Assembly (NCBI GenBank): GCA_031763025.1
Contig: JASSKH010000004.1
Location: forward strand, 2,046,001-2,110,000
DNA length: 64,000 nt
Direction: 5' to 3'
From: Macrocystis pyrifera
Taxonomy: Eukaryota > Sar > Phaeophyceae > Laminariales > Laminariaceae
The notes under the pieces are model-generated. The model had not been told where the DNA came from. It ran no database searches and saw only the letters and a list, made by a program, of their open reading frames with translations. Positions 46,200 through 59,700 of the stretch are shown piece by piece (position 1 is the stretch's first letter; the number at the start of each line of letters is the position of its first letter). The translations under genes and the position numbers were made by a program.

Positions 46200-47235
46200 T
46201 AGTTATCGCAATGATTTTGAGTAAGATGAGGATACTAACAACAACACGCTCCGAATCTCGGGAAAATAGTGCCACCGAGGCTAGACGTCGGGCCGAAAAC
46301 AGTCTACGATACGCGAGAACAAACATGAATAGTCTGTACCAGGTACACCCCTTGAAACAGCAGTACATGCGACACAAAAACACGTACGCACCTGGTACAT
46401 ATTTTGCCGAGACCTCTCGAACCTTCGGAACGGCCGAAAATACAAAATGTCTGGCACGGAAGTCATCCTTTCGTCAGTGCCTTCGCCTGCACAAAGTACA
46501 CCCCTATCTTCCTGCGTTTAACTCTTCGGCTTCTTGGAAGCTTCTCTGATACCGTTTGGCACATCGTTTCGAAAGTCGACGAGTGCGTTTTGGTGGTCAA
46601 CACACCACGCCCCTACTCTCTCACTTCCGTCTTCTGCCCTGCTCCCCCTGGCCAGCTTCTCCTTAGTTTTCATCCCAGGTAAGCCGACAGGAAACGTTGA
46701 GGGATGTGCACTGTTGTTGTTAAAGAGACCCAACATTGCACTCGCGGTGTACATCCGGTACCACACACCAGTCATTTTTATCGTAACACTCTGCCACTAG
46801 TTGTGTGTATAGCTTCCAAGTCGTTCTCCTGAGAAAGAGCGCCAATATTCTCCAAGCTCCATCGAAGAGACCTACACGAAGAGGGTAATACTTTGAAGAT
46901 GGAGTTGCCTAAGCAATAGAGTCTCCCTGTTTCTGTAGAGTAACAGTGGTTCCACGATAGTACGCACAAAGTAGATAAGATGACCGCGGTGGCAGAGCCA
47001 GGTCTCGTGTGTTTCTTGCTGCGTTTGTTTCAGGTGTCGCACGGTAGCTTCGGACAAACAGATGCATGGCATTTGTTCGGTTGTGGTTCAAGATCAGGGA
47101 TGACCTGGGTTTTCGAGAAGGCAGCCCGTCACGAAATAGCGCAAGACAAATCGGTGCACAGGTAGCGTATAGGCCAGACGCACGTCGGTCATTAGGTAGT
47201 CATTTGTACCTGCATGCGTTGTATGTGTATGTTCG

Positions 47236-47360
47236 TCACAACAAATCGTTCCTTCTACCCGTCGATATCCTGCACAACCAGTGTCCGTGCCGATTCTTCA
47301 ATCCTAGAGAGGTGCAAGTTCTGCGGTCACGAAACTACGCCACGGAGATATTTCGTTGTG
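47236..47360 (-). repeat. Solo LINE 3' tail fragment upstream of copy C
   Basis: Matches the inverted end of the LINE 3' UTR (blocks CGTTCCTTCTACC, CACAACCAGTGTCCGTGCCG, CTACGCCACGGAGATA). Unit 1 lacks it. It lies about 190-315 bp before the ATG of the intact gene. Confidence 0.7.
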
Positions 47361-47549
47361 TGTATACGAAAATATGTACTGGTGGTACGCATATCATCAG
47401 TGCTCGCATTGGATTTGTGACTGTGTCAACAAAACCCAACTATGGACACGTAGTCAACTCCGCTCAAAACATGCAGAACCAAACATGGTTTCCTTCCTAA
47501 ATGAACAGGGACCGCGCCTGGACGAGCCAAGGGACTGCTGTGCATCACG

Positions 47550-47723
47550 ATGGCGATGTTTAAGATTTATTTAGTGTGTGCACTGAGCGCACTTGCCGTG
47601 GCCGTTGTGAGGGGTCAAGGATCCTGCGTGCAGGTCAACATGACGGAGCTCTCGTCGTGTCCCTGTGCCGATGCTACCCTGACATTCACTCTGGAAGGAC
47701 AGACGTCGATAGCGGCAAATACG
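47550..47723 (+). CDS. Copy C exon 1 (start, signal peptide)
   Basis: 58 codons ending ...IAANT at ACG|GTGAGT. The ATG at 47550 is in frame with the leader, unlike in copy A. Confidence 0.87.
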
Positions 47724-50700
47724 GTGAGTGACAGAACGAAGGCTTAGGCTTGAATGGTAGTTCTTACCGTCAAAGTGCACTTATCCCTCAAAAGATAGAT
47801 TCTTGTTCAACCGAAATCACTTGTGTTCGGAAGTTCTAAAGGAACACACCAACCTGACCTGTGATATCAAGAACATCAAGGTTGTGTTCTGTAGGATACG
47901 TACAGAACCATGTCCAGGGTATTTTTTCAGTTTTTACTTGTACCGGGAACTTCTGCTTGATTTGTACAGCATTCATACCCGGACCCTGAACTTACATTGC
48001 TCCAGCCACAATACCTCGGGTACTGGTACAATACTTATATACCTGCCTGGCACTTGTGTGAGTCTTATAAGACTTCCATACCGGTAACCGGAACTTCTGT
48101 GAGTTATATCCGTCATCCATACCCGTACGCGGAGGATCAGTAACATATGTACCCGTGGTACGGGTATGCGTTTGTCACAATAGCCGGGTGTCCGGTAGGT
48201 AATTCGGAGGTAACCTCGGGAGTGCCCAGGTTCGTTCGCATTATGACGTCAAGTCTCGTCAGTCACACAAACCGAAAACGAAAAAACACAAATCTAACTA
48301 CTCCGAAGTACACTCGACCCCCGCCCCCCCCCCCCACCGCCTTCGCTCACAAGCAATCTGCCGAAGAACCTGGCGTACTGCATTTTGTTTCCCGGATGCT
48401 ACCAGGAAGTCTCATTTGTGGGACTCAACAACATGTGCCGTTTTCGTGTACGTGTGAATATCATTATTGTTATTGATATTTATCACGGGGGTCCATAGTT
48501 AATAGGACCTTTGATATTCATAAAAACCTATATATTTTCCTTTTTTCACCAACAATATTTGGTCCTATTTACTGCGGGCCTCCGTAATAGTACGTGTGCT
48601 TGTGTCCGAGTTGTTTGAAGTACCCTTTCTTCGCGAATATTTTTTACGCAAAAACAAATGAAATTTCTGTAGTTTGAGACATGAAGTAAAACTTTCGGTT
48701 GCTCTATCGTACCGTAAATTTGATCTAGTACTACTTAAAATAGATATGACCGACCTTTGTTTTGTTTTTTAACGCCCCGGAGAGCGAAAGGAAGCCCCTG
48801 TTTATACTTTTGTTTCGAGGTTTCGAGTACCGGTTCGAACCCGGTTCGCTTCTTCCGCCTTAGCCGGGCCTGTATCTGACCGGCATCAGTTTGTGGTTTA
48901 CTCCGAGGATGTAGGAACCTGAGTCGAAAGTAGATATAGATTTATGTGTGACTGGATGTGACCGGCTTTGTTTTGATGCTTTCCTAGACTGCTTCGCTCC
49001 TGGGGTTAAAGGGATTTTCTTGCTTGCAAAATTCCAGGTAGATATTACGAGTTTTAGTACGCAGTACTATATTGCAATGTTTAGTTCTTGTACAACGTGA
49101 GTCCCATCCATCGAGTGGTAGACCTGGGATTGTGGAAGTCGTTTTCTCGGAAGTCGAAACGATTCTTATCGCGGAGACCGTGCGAGGCAGCAACACTGGC
49201 GGTCCCCTTACAATGTGGGAGGTAGCATTATGAGGTTGGTAGCCTGTTCAGGTATTTTGTTCGCGTTAGGATCAAGGTACGGGTGAAGACTGAAGACCCA
49301 GCCCACCCCCCGGCTCTAGCTCTAACCCTAACCCTAACTCTAACCCTGACCCCAAACCGCAGCGTACACGGGCCGAAACTAGCTATGAACGCCGCTGCGT
49401 CGCGTTGCATCAAAACTGGGAAACTGCTCAATTGCGGACGACAATTCCGATGGGCAGACCGCGCTACGCAGTTTTCAAGTGGAAATCACCCCTAAAGATC
49501 CTACCTCCCAGACTGCAAAACCTACTCGCAACAACAACATTACAAACAAGAACTTCGAAAAAATGGTTACGTGTGAGGACAACTCGTCGACCCCGTGCCA
49601 TGAGGCGCGGGAGCAAAAGAAGAGACGATCTGATGGTGTCTCGAAGTCTCAATTGAAGTTGGAGTAGATTACACGCTGTTGTAGAATACACATGGGTAGA
49701 GTACTGAGGTCAAGAGGCTTCTCATCGTTCTTCCCCGTGACCGTGGAAAATCATCCATATAATTGTTGATGCAACGAAATCGGAAAAACATGAAATCCAC
49801 CGCATGTTCCCCTAGGAGAATTTGTAGCTGCGTATATCACACCAATCCGCCAATCAATCCAAATGCACCAGGTATTTGCGCGACTATAAACAGCTGCTAT
49901 GTCTCATAGCCTCCCCATTCGCGGCATACTGTCCTGATCATATAGCGTCAATGATGTACTATCGATAGTCGTTGGTCTACAAGCATCCATCGGATAGGTT
50001 CCGTTGTTGTCGTGGCACTACGAGTAGTAGTAGTGCTATTAATTCAAACACATCAGAAGTTCCCAGACCCTCTAAACAGCCGCCTGCCTGCTTTGAAAAC
50101 ACCAAATATACATCCATAAACCTGAAACTCAAATTCAATTCAACTTTCTGAACTATACTGTACTCGCGTAAGTTTCAACAATCTCCCCAACACTCTACTG
50201 ACGTACCTACGGACCTTGGTCCGCGGTATTCAAACGGGTATGAGTTCATTTTTTTGCCTACCACACACGCACAACTGCCTCCCGGCTGTGTACACGTCGC
50301 GCTTGGTACTTTTAAACAAAAGAAAATTCCAAATATCTTACTCTTTCAAGTCAGTATGTAACACCCGATTATCTCGACTCTCGACGGTATACTCGTAGGT
50401 TATCAAACATATATGTCTTCCTATTTAACCGAACACTAAAAATGCACTTTGCGTGCCGGTGAAAGTTAAAGCAGTAGTAAACAATGCATACGTACGCGCA
50501 CGACCAGTCAGTAGTACCAACCTAAGAGCTCCTCCCTATGTACGTCACCGTACATTCCGCACCAACACAATAACAGCAGCAGCAGTACCAACCAAACACT
50601 CCATGACCGGGAGGGGTGGGGCGAGGGGGGTGAACTTATTATCGTGTATGTCCGTAGTCATATGATAATGGGCCCTCGCATCCCTACAATGCCTAGACGA

Positions 50701-53700
50701 AGCACGTCGGGTTTTCACCGACCAGGCCTGCACCAAGCGCGAAGCGCAAGGTGTTGGGCGAGTCGCTTGAAGGGTGAGCTGCATCCTACTAAGAACCGCT
50801 TGAGGCGCATTTTTTCTTGCATACGGATAACAGCATCAATGGATTATTTGATTTCAGGTGTGGCCACTTCCAGAAACAGCAATGGGGTTAACATGTAATT
50901 GCCTCGTGGGTGCCTCACCATATAAACACTACGTGATACGATCATTCCCCTTGTGCGGAGTGAAGGTTTCCCCGCGGGGGGGGGGGTTACAACATAATCG
51001 AGTTACTTCCAACCAGACCAGCCAACTATAAATACCCAGCTTCGAACAGAACAATGTACGCCCCGGGCAAGCAAAAGAAAAATCCATTACTGTTTCCTGA
51101 ATATTATAGATTCGCGGGGGGGGGGGGGGGGGGGGCTGGATAGTCCAGCTAAGATACTACGGAAGTAACATCGCAGAAAATTCATGGGTTTCGACTCCAA
51201 GCACGTACATCCATATGCACGCGTGTATCATGCCCCCCCTCGCTACAAATCTGAGACGGATGCCTTCGCCGCGACCTTCGATTCCAATCTGATCTCCGAC
51301 CCCGGCTCAGGTGATCTTCTCGGCCTGGATGATAGCACTTTCGCTCCCGAAGGATTGAATTAAAAAAAACACAGGGAGGGCAGTACCGTAGGGACACGTG
51401 ACAGCACCATACACTTGTTTTTGCTGGTCCAGTATAACAATGACAAGATCTCTGTTGATTTTCGATTACATCAGGGCACAGCACTAGTATGTAAAGTATT
51501 GAAGTATTACTAGCATATACGTAGTATATACTGCTGCCGTCTTGCCTCCCCACTCGAATCAGCGTGCAAGTTCCTGCTTACAGATTCTTATACCTTCTTC
51601 AAAAGCTGAAACAAACAAGAGAAAATGAACGTGCGAAATTTTCCGCCGGAAAAAGCTACGCGTAAATTACTGAATTTCACCATGCGACGTACGTGATGTT
51701 CCATCAAACAGATATGCTGAAATTTACAATTCGCCACCCATTTAATGTACATATACATACGCGTCGTAGATACCAGCCTAGCAGGTACGGGAGCTGAGAT
51801 GCTAGAACTCCCAATTCAAGATCTATTTGCCATGACAGGAAAAAACCCCAAAAAAGAAATAAAACACTCAACGTCTACATATATGCGTGGTACCATACCA
51901 GCCTATTTGCAAGGTACGCAAACCGCGATGCTCAAAAATCATAATTCCCCATCACCACCATGAAAATCTGCTTCCAGTCTACTACCACAGAGAGAACAAA
52001 TGCTTGTACGTGGTACAATCGACACGCTAGCGTGTGGGGACAACTCGTGCGCCGCGTGGTGCACCGCTCGACCTTGCCATGCGGCGCGTTATCTACAGAA
52101 GATTCTAGAAGTGATACATGGTGTGGTGAAGTCTCAATGTAAGTTGTAGTAGAGTACACGGTATTTTAGAATACACGTTAGTAGAGTATTGAGGTCAAGG
52201 GGCCTCTCTCATCCCTGTTCCCCGTGACCCCTAAAACCATCCTCCCACGGTAATATATTATTTTTGCAACCCATTCGGAAAAACATAGAACCTACCGCAC
52301 GTTTTCGTAGGACAATTTGTAGCAGTATATCAATCACGCCAATCAGCCAATGAAAATGCATCAGATATTTGCGCGACTATGGACAACTAACTGCTACCAG
52401 GTATGTCTTACACCACAACATATACTTACTGGTGTAAATATCTAGAATGGGATGTTCTTAATGCATTACACCAAGCGCCATACATCACATACTATTCCGG
52501 CATTTGGTTCACCTATGAATCTGTCGATGTTTCGTGTCCTTGAGGCGTGCATTGACCAGGGCACAAACCGTACCCGGAATTCCTGTGAGGTGCGCGACAT
52601 CCATGCCCCGGAACGTGTGTAAGTTATGCATGCTCGCGCGTGCGACAATACCCGGAACTTCGGTGAGTTCCGTAACAAACAAATTTGCATACCCGTACCC
52701 GGAAACCACGAATTCTACATAGCTTAATCTTGGCGAAATCCTTTGTAAAACAATTCCCGAAAGCTTGGCGTGACACTTCGTTTAAAGCGTGTTTTGTTTG
52801 CGGGGTGTTTGAGGTTTCATATCGGTCTGTATTAATATAAATGTTTTCGTGTTTAACGGATTCGCTACCAACCTACTGCTGTGTAGGTAGTATCGAGTAA
52901 ACTGGCTATACTGCTGCTGTTAGTTGCGGCATTCTTCCTGATGGTGTCGTAGTAGGGTCAACAGAAGTTGAGCGCTAGACCTGATGGTCGGGTTCGTGCC
53001 GCTCGAGTCTTTATGACCTTGGGGTGGCCGCCATTTTACGGCGAATTTGTCATCCCCTAGACACCACCTAGTGTCAGCGGAACGTTGACCCGTTGCTGGC
53101 CTAGCGTCAGCGACACGAGCTCTCTTTATCGGAATATTACGAAGTTCTAATGTGCACCGTATAGCCAAAGTACTGTATAGAGGCGCGAGGCCTTTCGTTT
53201 TCTTGATTTTTCAAGGAAATAAAGGCCTCTTCATAACGGCTCGCATGCGAGGGTAGTGTGCCTTTCTTTGAGTTTCTCTGTGTGTGTGATTACAAAAACA
53301 AAATTGGGCCACGTTTGACCACTGCGCTCAACCAACACGGCACCAATGCTCGCGGGATCTGTGCACACATACACGCAACAAAATGTTTCTCGTGCTGGTG
53401 CGGTGGTAAGTCGTTTACCGCTGATCGAGCTAGGTGCGGCAGCGTGTGCAGGCACATGGCGGAACCACATGGTTGAAACAAAAAACGGAACCAACAACGA
53501 GAACAAAACACAGGCAACGTTTTTTATGTGTTTTTGTTCTACCTGACGAAAGCTAACCCTGAGAATACCCGTAGGCAGACTGTGCCCGTCTGTCTACAGC
53601 AACGTTCGAGCCACGTCCCCAAGAAATGCTGGAGGTAGTATTGTCCGGCCGACCGTCGTACTGATAAAGGGACGGAGAAGCAGGAGAAGATCTGCAATAG

Positions 53701-56700
53701 ATGTTGTACAGCAGTGGTAGTGGTGTCACTTGCTACGAGAAGCGCGGTTGGACACATGTATGTTAGATTCTATATTCCATGTCTTGAAATTATGAGTGCA
53801 GAATCAGGAAACACACAACATCAAGTACATGTACAAAGGGTCCAAGGGTAAACCGACGCAAGCTGAGCGTACAGCGGCGATGTCCCTGGCCTCATGAGCC
53901 TTACCGCTGCTGCTGCTGCTGCTGTTTTGCTGCTGGTAGCTCTGCTCTAGAATCGTACATCGTCGATTTGGTAGTAGTGATGGCACCTGCTACGAGAAGC
54001 ACTCTCTGTTGAACAAAACATGTCAGGTGCAGATTTTTCGTCTTTATACTATGCCCAAGTTCGAGTTCAGAACCAACCAACACACGGCAAAATCGAGTAA
54101 GTACGTGTACCAAGGGTTCAAGGGTTAGAGTGACAAGCCGAGCGTACAGCGACGCTGACCCTGGCCTCGTGTGTCCTACTCCTACTGGTACTGCTACTGT
54201 TTTGCTGCTGGAGAAAAGCTCTGCTGTAGATGTCGTACATCACTATTACGGGGGTCCATAGTTAATAGGACCTATGGTACACACAAAAACCTCTATATTT
54301 ACCTATTTTTACGAACAAAATTTGGTCCCATTAACTATGGACCCCCGTAATAGTAGTGGTAGAACCTGCTGCAACGGGAAGCTCTTTCTGTTGGACTAAA
54401 CATGTCAGGTGCAGATTTTTCGTATTCAAGAGAATTTCCGACATCGTTCTGGAGAGCATAATCCTTAGTTTTCCCAAAACTATATCCACTTTAAAACTAC
54501 TCGAACCCCGGGACACAAAGGCCCGAGAACGTAGGGGCTGTAGTGTTGAGTTAGCCTGCTTGCTGTTTACGGGGGGATCTGTGCGGCTGTGTTGCCGTGC
54601 TAGCTGTGGGCTGGATGCTGTGTACAGCGGCCCTGGTGTGATAATTTGACGTGACTTCGCTGACGAGTAGGACGCCCTGATTTGGTGCTGTTCGTGTTTT
54701 CGATTTTCTTTTCGATTCCCCGTCATCGACTTTTTGATTTTGGCATTGGGTATTGGGTTTAATAAAAAAAAAACTAGGAATGTGCACGTCAGCTGTGTCT
54801 TGGGTTGTAAATCGTTCACTTTCTCGGAACCTACCAAACCAACGGGAATACGATTGGGCCTGAGACCAATAGGCGCCAAGTTTATTGTAATATCATTTGT
54901 ATATTCTATGTTGATTTCTTATTCTGTTTGGACACGCCGCGCCCTGAAAGAGCCCAAACGTCACGGATACATACGACCGCGTACGTTCGATGTTCGTTCG
55001 TGTTGGTTCAGCACAAAAGAGAATAATCTGTATTCGCCCAGCATCATGTATCGCAAATAGATGTGAACACTGCAGGTACTTTTGAAGTCGCGCCTAATTA
55101 CCAATAGTTACTATTACAGCGGTATAGTACACCACAGTACAGTACTGCACGGTAGAGTAGAGTACAGCAGTGCCACGGAATATATTTGGCGTGTGTGCAA
55201 ATCAGCACCCCAAAGCATATTATATGAACATGGAACGGGCGGACTACTACATACTACAGTCGGCCACAGTGGCCGTGATCCACTACACGGTGATCCACAC
55301 GTATTAGTAGGCCGTGTAATCCACTGAGCAAAATGGTCCACTATATATATATATAAATATCTCGACAGCGCACTAAGCAAAAATTACAATCTAGTACGTA
55401 TGTGCAATGTACGCTTTTCTTCTGCCCTGCAAGGTGAACCTCGCGGTCGTTCTCGATGGGTCTGGCAGCATCAATGCGACCGAATTTGAGCGGGAGCAGG
55501 ACTTCGCCGTGGACGCCGTCAACGCTTTCGCCGACAGGAACTTGTTCGACAACGGGGGAACAGCATCCTACGTTCAGTACGCAGGCTCTTTAGTCTCGTC
55601 CGCTATGTTGGACAACGCCCAAGCCTTTACCGATTTTTCCGATGCCGACGTCCAGGCTGGGGGAGGCACGATCACGTCCATCGGCATCATTGAAGGCACC
55701 CGGCTCCTAGGCCTTAACCCTGCAAGCGCATCAATCATGATCGTGATCACCGACGGCCAAAGCAACAGCCCCGCCGACACCACAGCAGCAGCAGACGCCG
55801 CCAGGGCTGAGGGCATAATCGTGTTCGCTGTTGGAGTAGGTAAGTATAAGACCACTTATGGATGGACATAGCTTTCAATAGTTTTTATGCGCGGAGTCGC
55901 GCGATCCCTTTCTTCGACCGGCGCGTAGAAAGTTACGATTTCGTTAAACATTATACGCTTAGTAACTGGGCAAGTCAAGTTGTCAACTTTAACAGCGCAT
56001 AACTCACAAGCATCAAAACTCTGGAAAACATTAAAAAGGAAAACAGTTAACTCGTGGATGTTCCTCCTCAAACATAGCGAGCGCACACAGAACCGATAGA
56101 TAGCTGTTCTCCTGTACCTCTAACTTACCAACTATCATCGATGCCTCGATTAAATATCTTTCATGTCCCTCTGCAGGCAGTGGACCTGGTGCTGCTGAAC
56201 TTCTTGCGATCGGAGGCGACGCCGCCAACGTGTTTGAAGTCGACGATTTCGACCTGCTCGACGGTAAGCCGACCACAAGAAGGCAACTAGTGGTATCATT
56301 CAACAAAGCAGTCAAGTATCTACTTTCGATTGCACGTGTTGAACGGAAGAGACCGTACTACACGCGAACATTACAGGGGACAACTACAATACATACTTCA
56401 GTACAGTGTGGCCACTTTCTACTTTTGTTCATAGTTCAAGTCCCTCCCCTGGCACGTGTGGAGTCATTGATATTCAAGTGGGTACCTGGCACAGTGATAT
56501 TCTTGTTGAACGATACCTGATGATGGGCTTCCCGAATTGTTTACCAAACAAACACGCGCTTGGTGGACTGCATGGGCTAAATCGTGTGACTATATTGCGC
56601 GTGTGCAGCTTCTGCGTTTCATTTTAGCCGTGCTGTGGGTGAGCTTCCGCGCACAATGGTTGTCGAGTTGTGGTGCCGCACCGTTGCCGTACGCACTTGC

Positions 56701-59700
56701 GGCACATGGGGCGAGGTTCAGACACAATGGTAAGGGGTTAGCTTTCGGAATGAAGGTGTTGACCCTTACTTCAAAAATATCGCCCAGAAGAAAACAGTTT
56801 TCCGACCCTTTACTTGGATACGGTGGAGTTTTTTATTGCGAACGCCTCAATCTCGTGATGGCTTGACGCATTGATGCAGGTAGGTGTTGGTTTGCGAGCC
56901 GCAACTCTGCTCGATATATTTATAGAGTAGAATCGTACAATCGTCCGGGCAAAAAGGTGACTAGGGGTGCTAAGGTGCTACTCGACTCTGGTTTGCTCAT
57001 TTGTTTATCAATCCTTTCCATTGTCTGGCCTGATCATGGAACAAACCTCCTCGCAGTAGAACAAAACCATATCTGGATCTTGATTAACGTCTCCTGTGTA
57101 TTGTGATGTGTTTTTCCCGCCCTTATCGACTCTAGCGTGTTGGCAGGCGATAGCTCCGACTTGCGGTGGTGTTAATGGTGATTAAACTGCCTGGTTACTG
57201 CTCCAGAGGTAGAACGTGAGGATTGGCGTTTACAATATCGAACGTGTAGTCCAGAACGACAAACATTGAATGGACTGAGTGCGACATTAGAGTGGGAGAC
57301 ACGAGATTATGAGACGAGCACGCTCCCATTGCCGCTCCGGCTAGATACATCGCACGGGATGGCCATACCAAGTCGCTCCTAGCTATGCCGATGATCTACC
57401 AAACGCCCCCTATTCACAACGTAACTTGCTTGTCCGGAGGACGCGCGATACTGAGCAGCAGCTACAGTCGTCTACCGACCTGGCAAATGCACCGCATTAT
57501 TCGTAGATGTATATCATGCACCGTGCAGACACGAATATTGTTGTACAGCAGTCACTGCTGTACAAGAATCACTTCAATAGGGTCTTGTTGCCCATTTTGT
57601 TTTGCGTTGGTCTCGACTGTGGTCCGTCGGCCGAAGGGCGGACTCCACGCTGTATGTTTGTGTCCGTTTCTCATTGTGGCCTCGTTACGGTGGAAACGTC
57701 GCCAGATCTAAGCTACTGGTTTCGACCCGCACTTCAAAAGTGAATACTCCACTGCACTTCGCGTCACTATGCAATCGCCCCTGTCGTGTGTAGTAAACGC
57801 TTCTGACTACCGTATACACAGCAACGAACACATCGTTTATTCGTCCGAAATCTGTTTTAATGGAGACATCCAGAGGGGGTGCGATGAAGCGTGGACGTCA
57901 TCACCCACCGCATCGCTACAGAAAAATCTCCCACAACGTGGATAGCTACAACTACCGGTAAAAAAAATGCGTTTCCTACTCAGTATCATGAGACCTTGCG
58001 TTCATATTTGGTTTGTAAATAATTTGCAAATGGAACCGTAAGCCATCAACTCCACATAAATAGTGACGAGATACTGTATACTCCAGTATACTTGCATCAT
58101 GATCGAAAGCGATCCCGTGGTCAAAATCCCAGAAAATTCCCTCATCATTTTGCCTGTAAAACTCCCATCCTACGCGATTTCCAGCGGCCTTGGCAAACAT
58201 CCTCTCGTCAAGCGGAGGCGTCGTCATACCGTGCCCGTCAACGGGTGCCATGGTGACCATCGATTTCAGCGTGCCGATCGACTCTACCTCCTCGGGATCC
58301 ATCTCCGGAAGCACCGTCACCTTTTCCGCGGTCGACCTGGAATCCACCCCCACGAACTTCGATATCATACTAGACGTGTGCGGCGAGGTTCCCGGTGGCA
58401 GTGTAGTCGTTTCTGCTGACTACACCGACGACCAGGGCAACACTCCCGACCTATCCTTTCTGACCGGCTTGGTGGTCGGCAACGATTTCTGTCCCGCTCC
58501 AACTCCAGCTCCCACAGCCGCCCCCACTCCGGTCACTACTCCCAGCCCGACCAAGAAGAACAGAAAGCACCCCAAACCGTCTCCTACCCCGGCCCCTACT
58601 CCCGCCCCGACCAAGAACGACAGAAAGCGCCCCAAACGTGGCAACCGCCTCAAGAAAGGAAAGGCTAAGCACTCCACGTACCTTGGCTGCTACGTAGACG
58701 ACTCGCGCCACACACCTCTGAATGGTCCCATGACCAGTTCGCGCCATATGACGACGCAGGTGAGAAAACAACTCTTCTTTGCATTATCCATTTGGACGAT
58801 CGTGACAGTATGTAGTCAGTGGCGCGTCGAGATGCTCATGAGTACGAAACGAACGCAATCTAACCAAGTACGGATAGACAAATGAAAAACAAATCAAGAA
58901 TGACAAGTGCAACAACAAAGTGACGTTATTGCGCCTCTTGCCCACCCATCTTTCACTCAGATGTGCGCCGACAGCTGCAATTCCTCGGGATGGGAGTACT
59001 TCGCTACGGCATACGGTTCAGGTGCATTAAAATTAGCAGTAAATTGATGCCTCCGAGTCAGTCGTAAATCCGAATGCATGCGTTGCTTCAAAATAGCATG
59101 AAATTCCTTCGGTAGCTGATTGAAAATGTGACAAGCTGCATTTGTCGACACACAACTAAACATTGTGTAGGGAGAGCTCAGACCTCCTTGGAATGAGACG
59201 TGCGAGAAAAGGCCAGAGTGGTAGAATAATAATGATGGGAATCTCTCGCGGAGAAACACGTGTGGACCTCTCGTGGAGAAACACGCAGGTGGCTTGGTGG
59301 CACCTAGTGACCGTGAGGTTCAATGTTGTTCAATAGAATAGAAAAGAAAGAAATGGTTTGAAAGGTGGCGCTCGTGTGGCCGCGCTCTAGAGAGCAGTGG
59401 TGTGTTGCGGAGTGAGCTCGGTGGGGCTCACAACACTTGTGTGATCACATGGTGCGATTACTCTAGTACGTTGGTCACAACTTACTCTACATCTCCTCCA
59501 TGTCTACATGACCCTCATGATCTGATCATGTGTCAGTACCCTCAATATTCCATGTACCAGTGCCCTATGATACGATATACTACGAGTATTCTCATTGTTT
59601 CCCCGACTGACAATCTTGTCTCATAGTATCGTAGATCTGTCAAGATCAGAACAACAGACAATTCTTCTATCGCACATTCTAACACAGAGTGGGCTGAGCT

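Larger units (their letters stand above)
45843..47549. other. Upstream region of copy C
   Basis: Collinear with 7460-8899 of unit 1. It contains a MITE (46096-46199), a pyrimidine-rich stretch followed by CCCAGGTAAG (46676) that looks like a splice signal and is changed in unit 1, and a ~125-bp LINE-tail insertion at 47236-47360. It probably includes the promoter, but no TATA or other core element could be assigned. Confidence 0.5.
47724..55433 (+). other. Copy C intron 1 (7.7 kb)
   Basis: Collinear with intron 1 of copy A plus insertions: a SINE-like piece (48766-48957), MITE 7, a telomere-repeat segment (49200-49540), and element E with MITE 8 (53180-55115). A 20-G run is at 51116-51135. 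No extra exon was recognised; residues on each side join in frame. Confidence 0.65.

Noticed and set aside
48831-48846. Standalone tRNA T-arm
   Set aside because: A perfect hairpin, but no D-arm or anticodon stem at proper spacing on either strand.
54331-54879. 182-codon minus-strand open frame
   Set aside because: Lies within repetitive element E and reads into a MITE; no domain, and the unit 2 copy of E does not keep it open.
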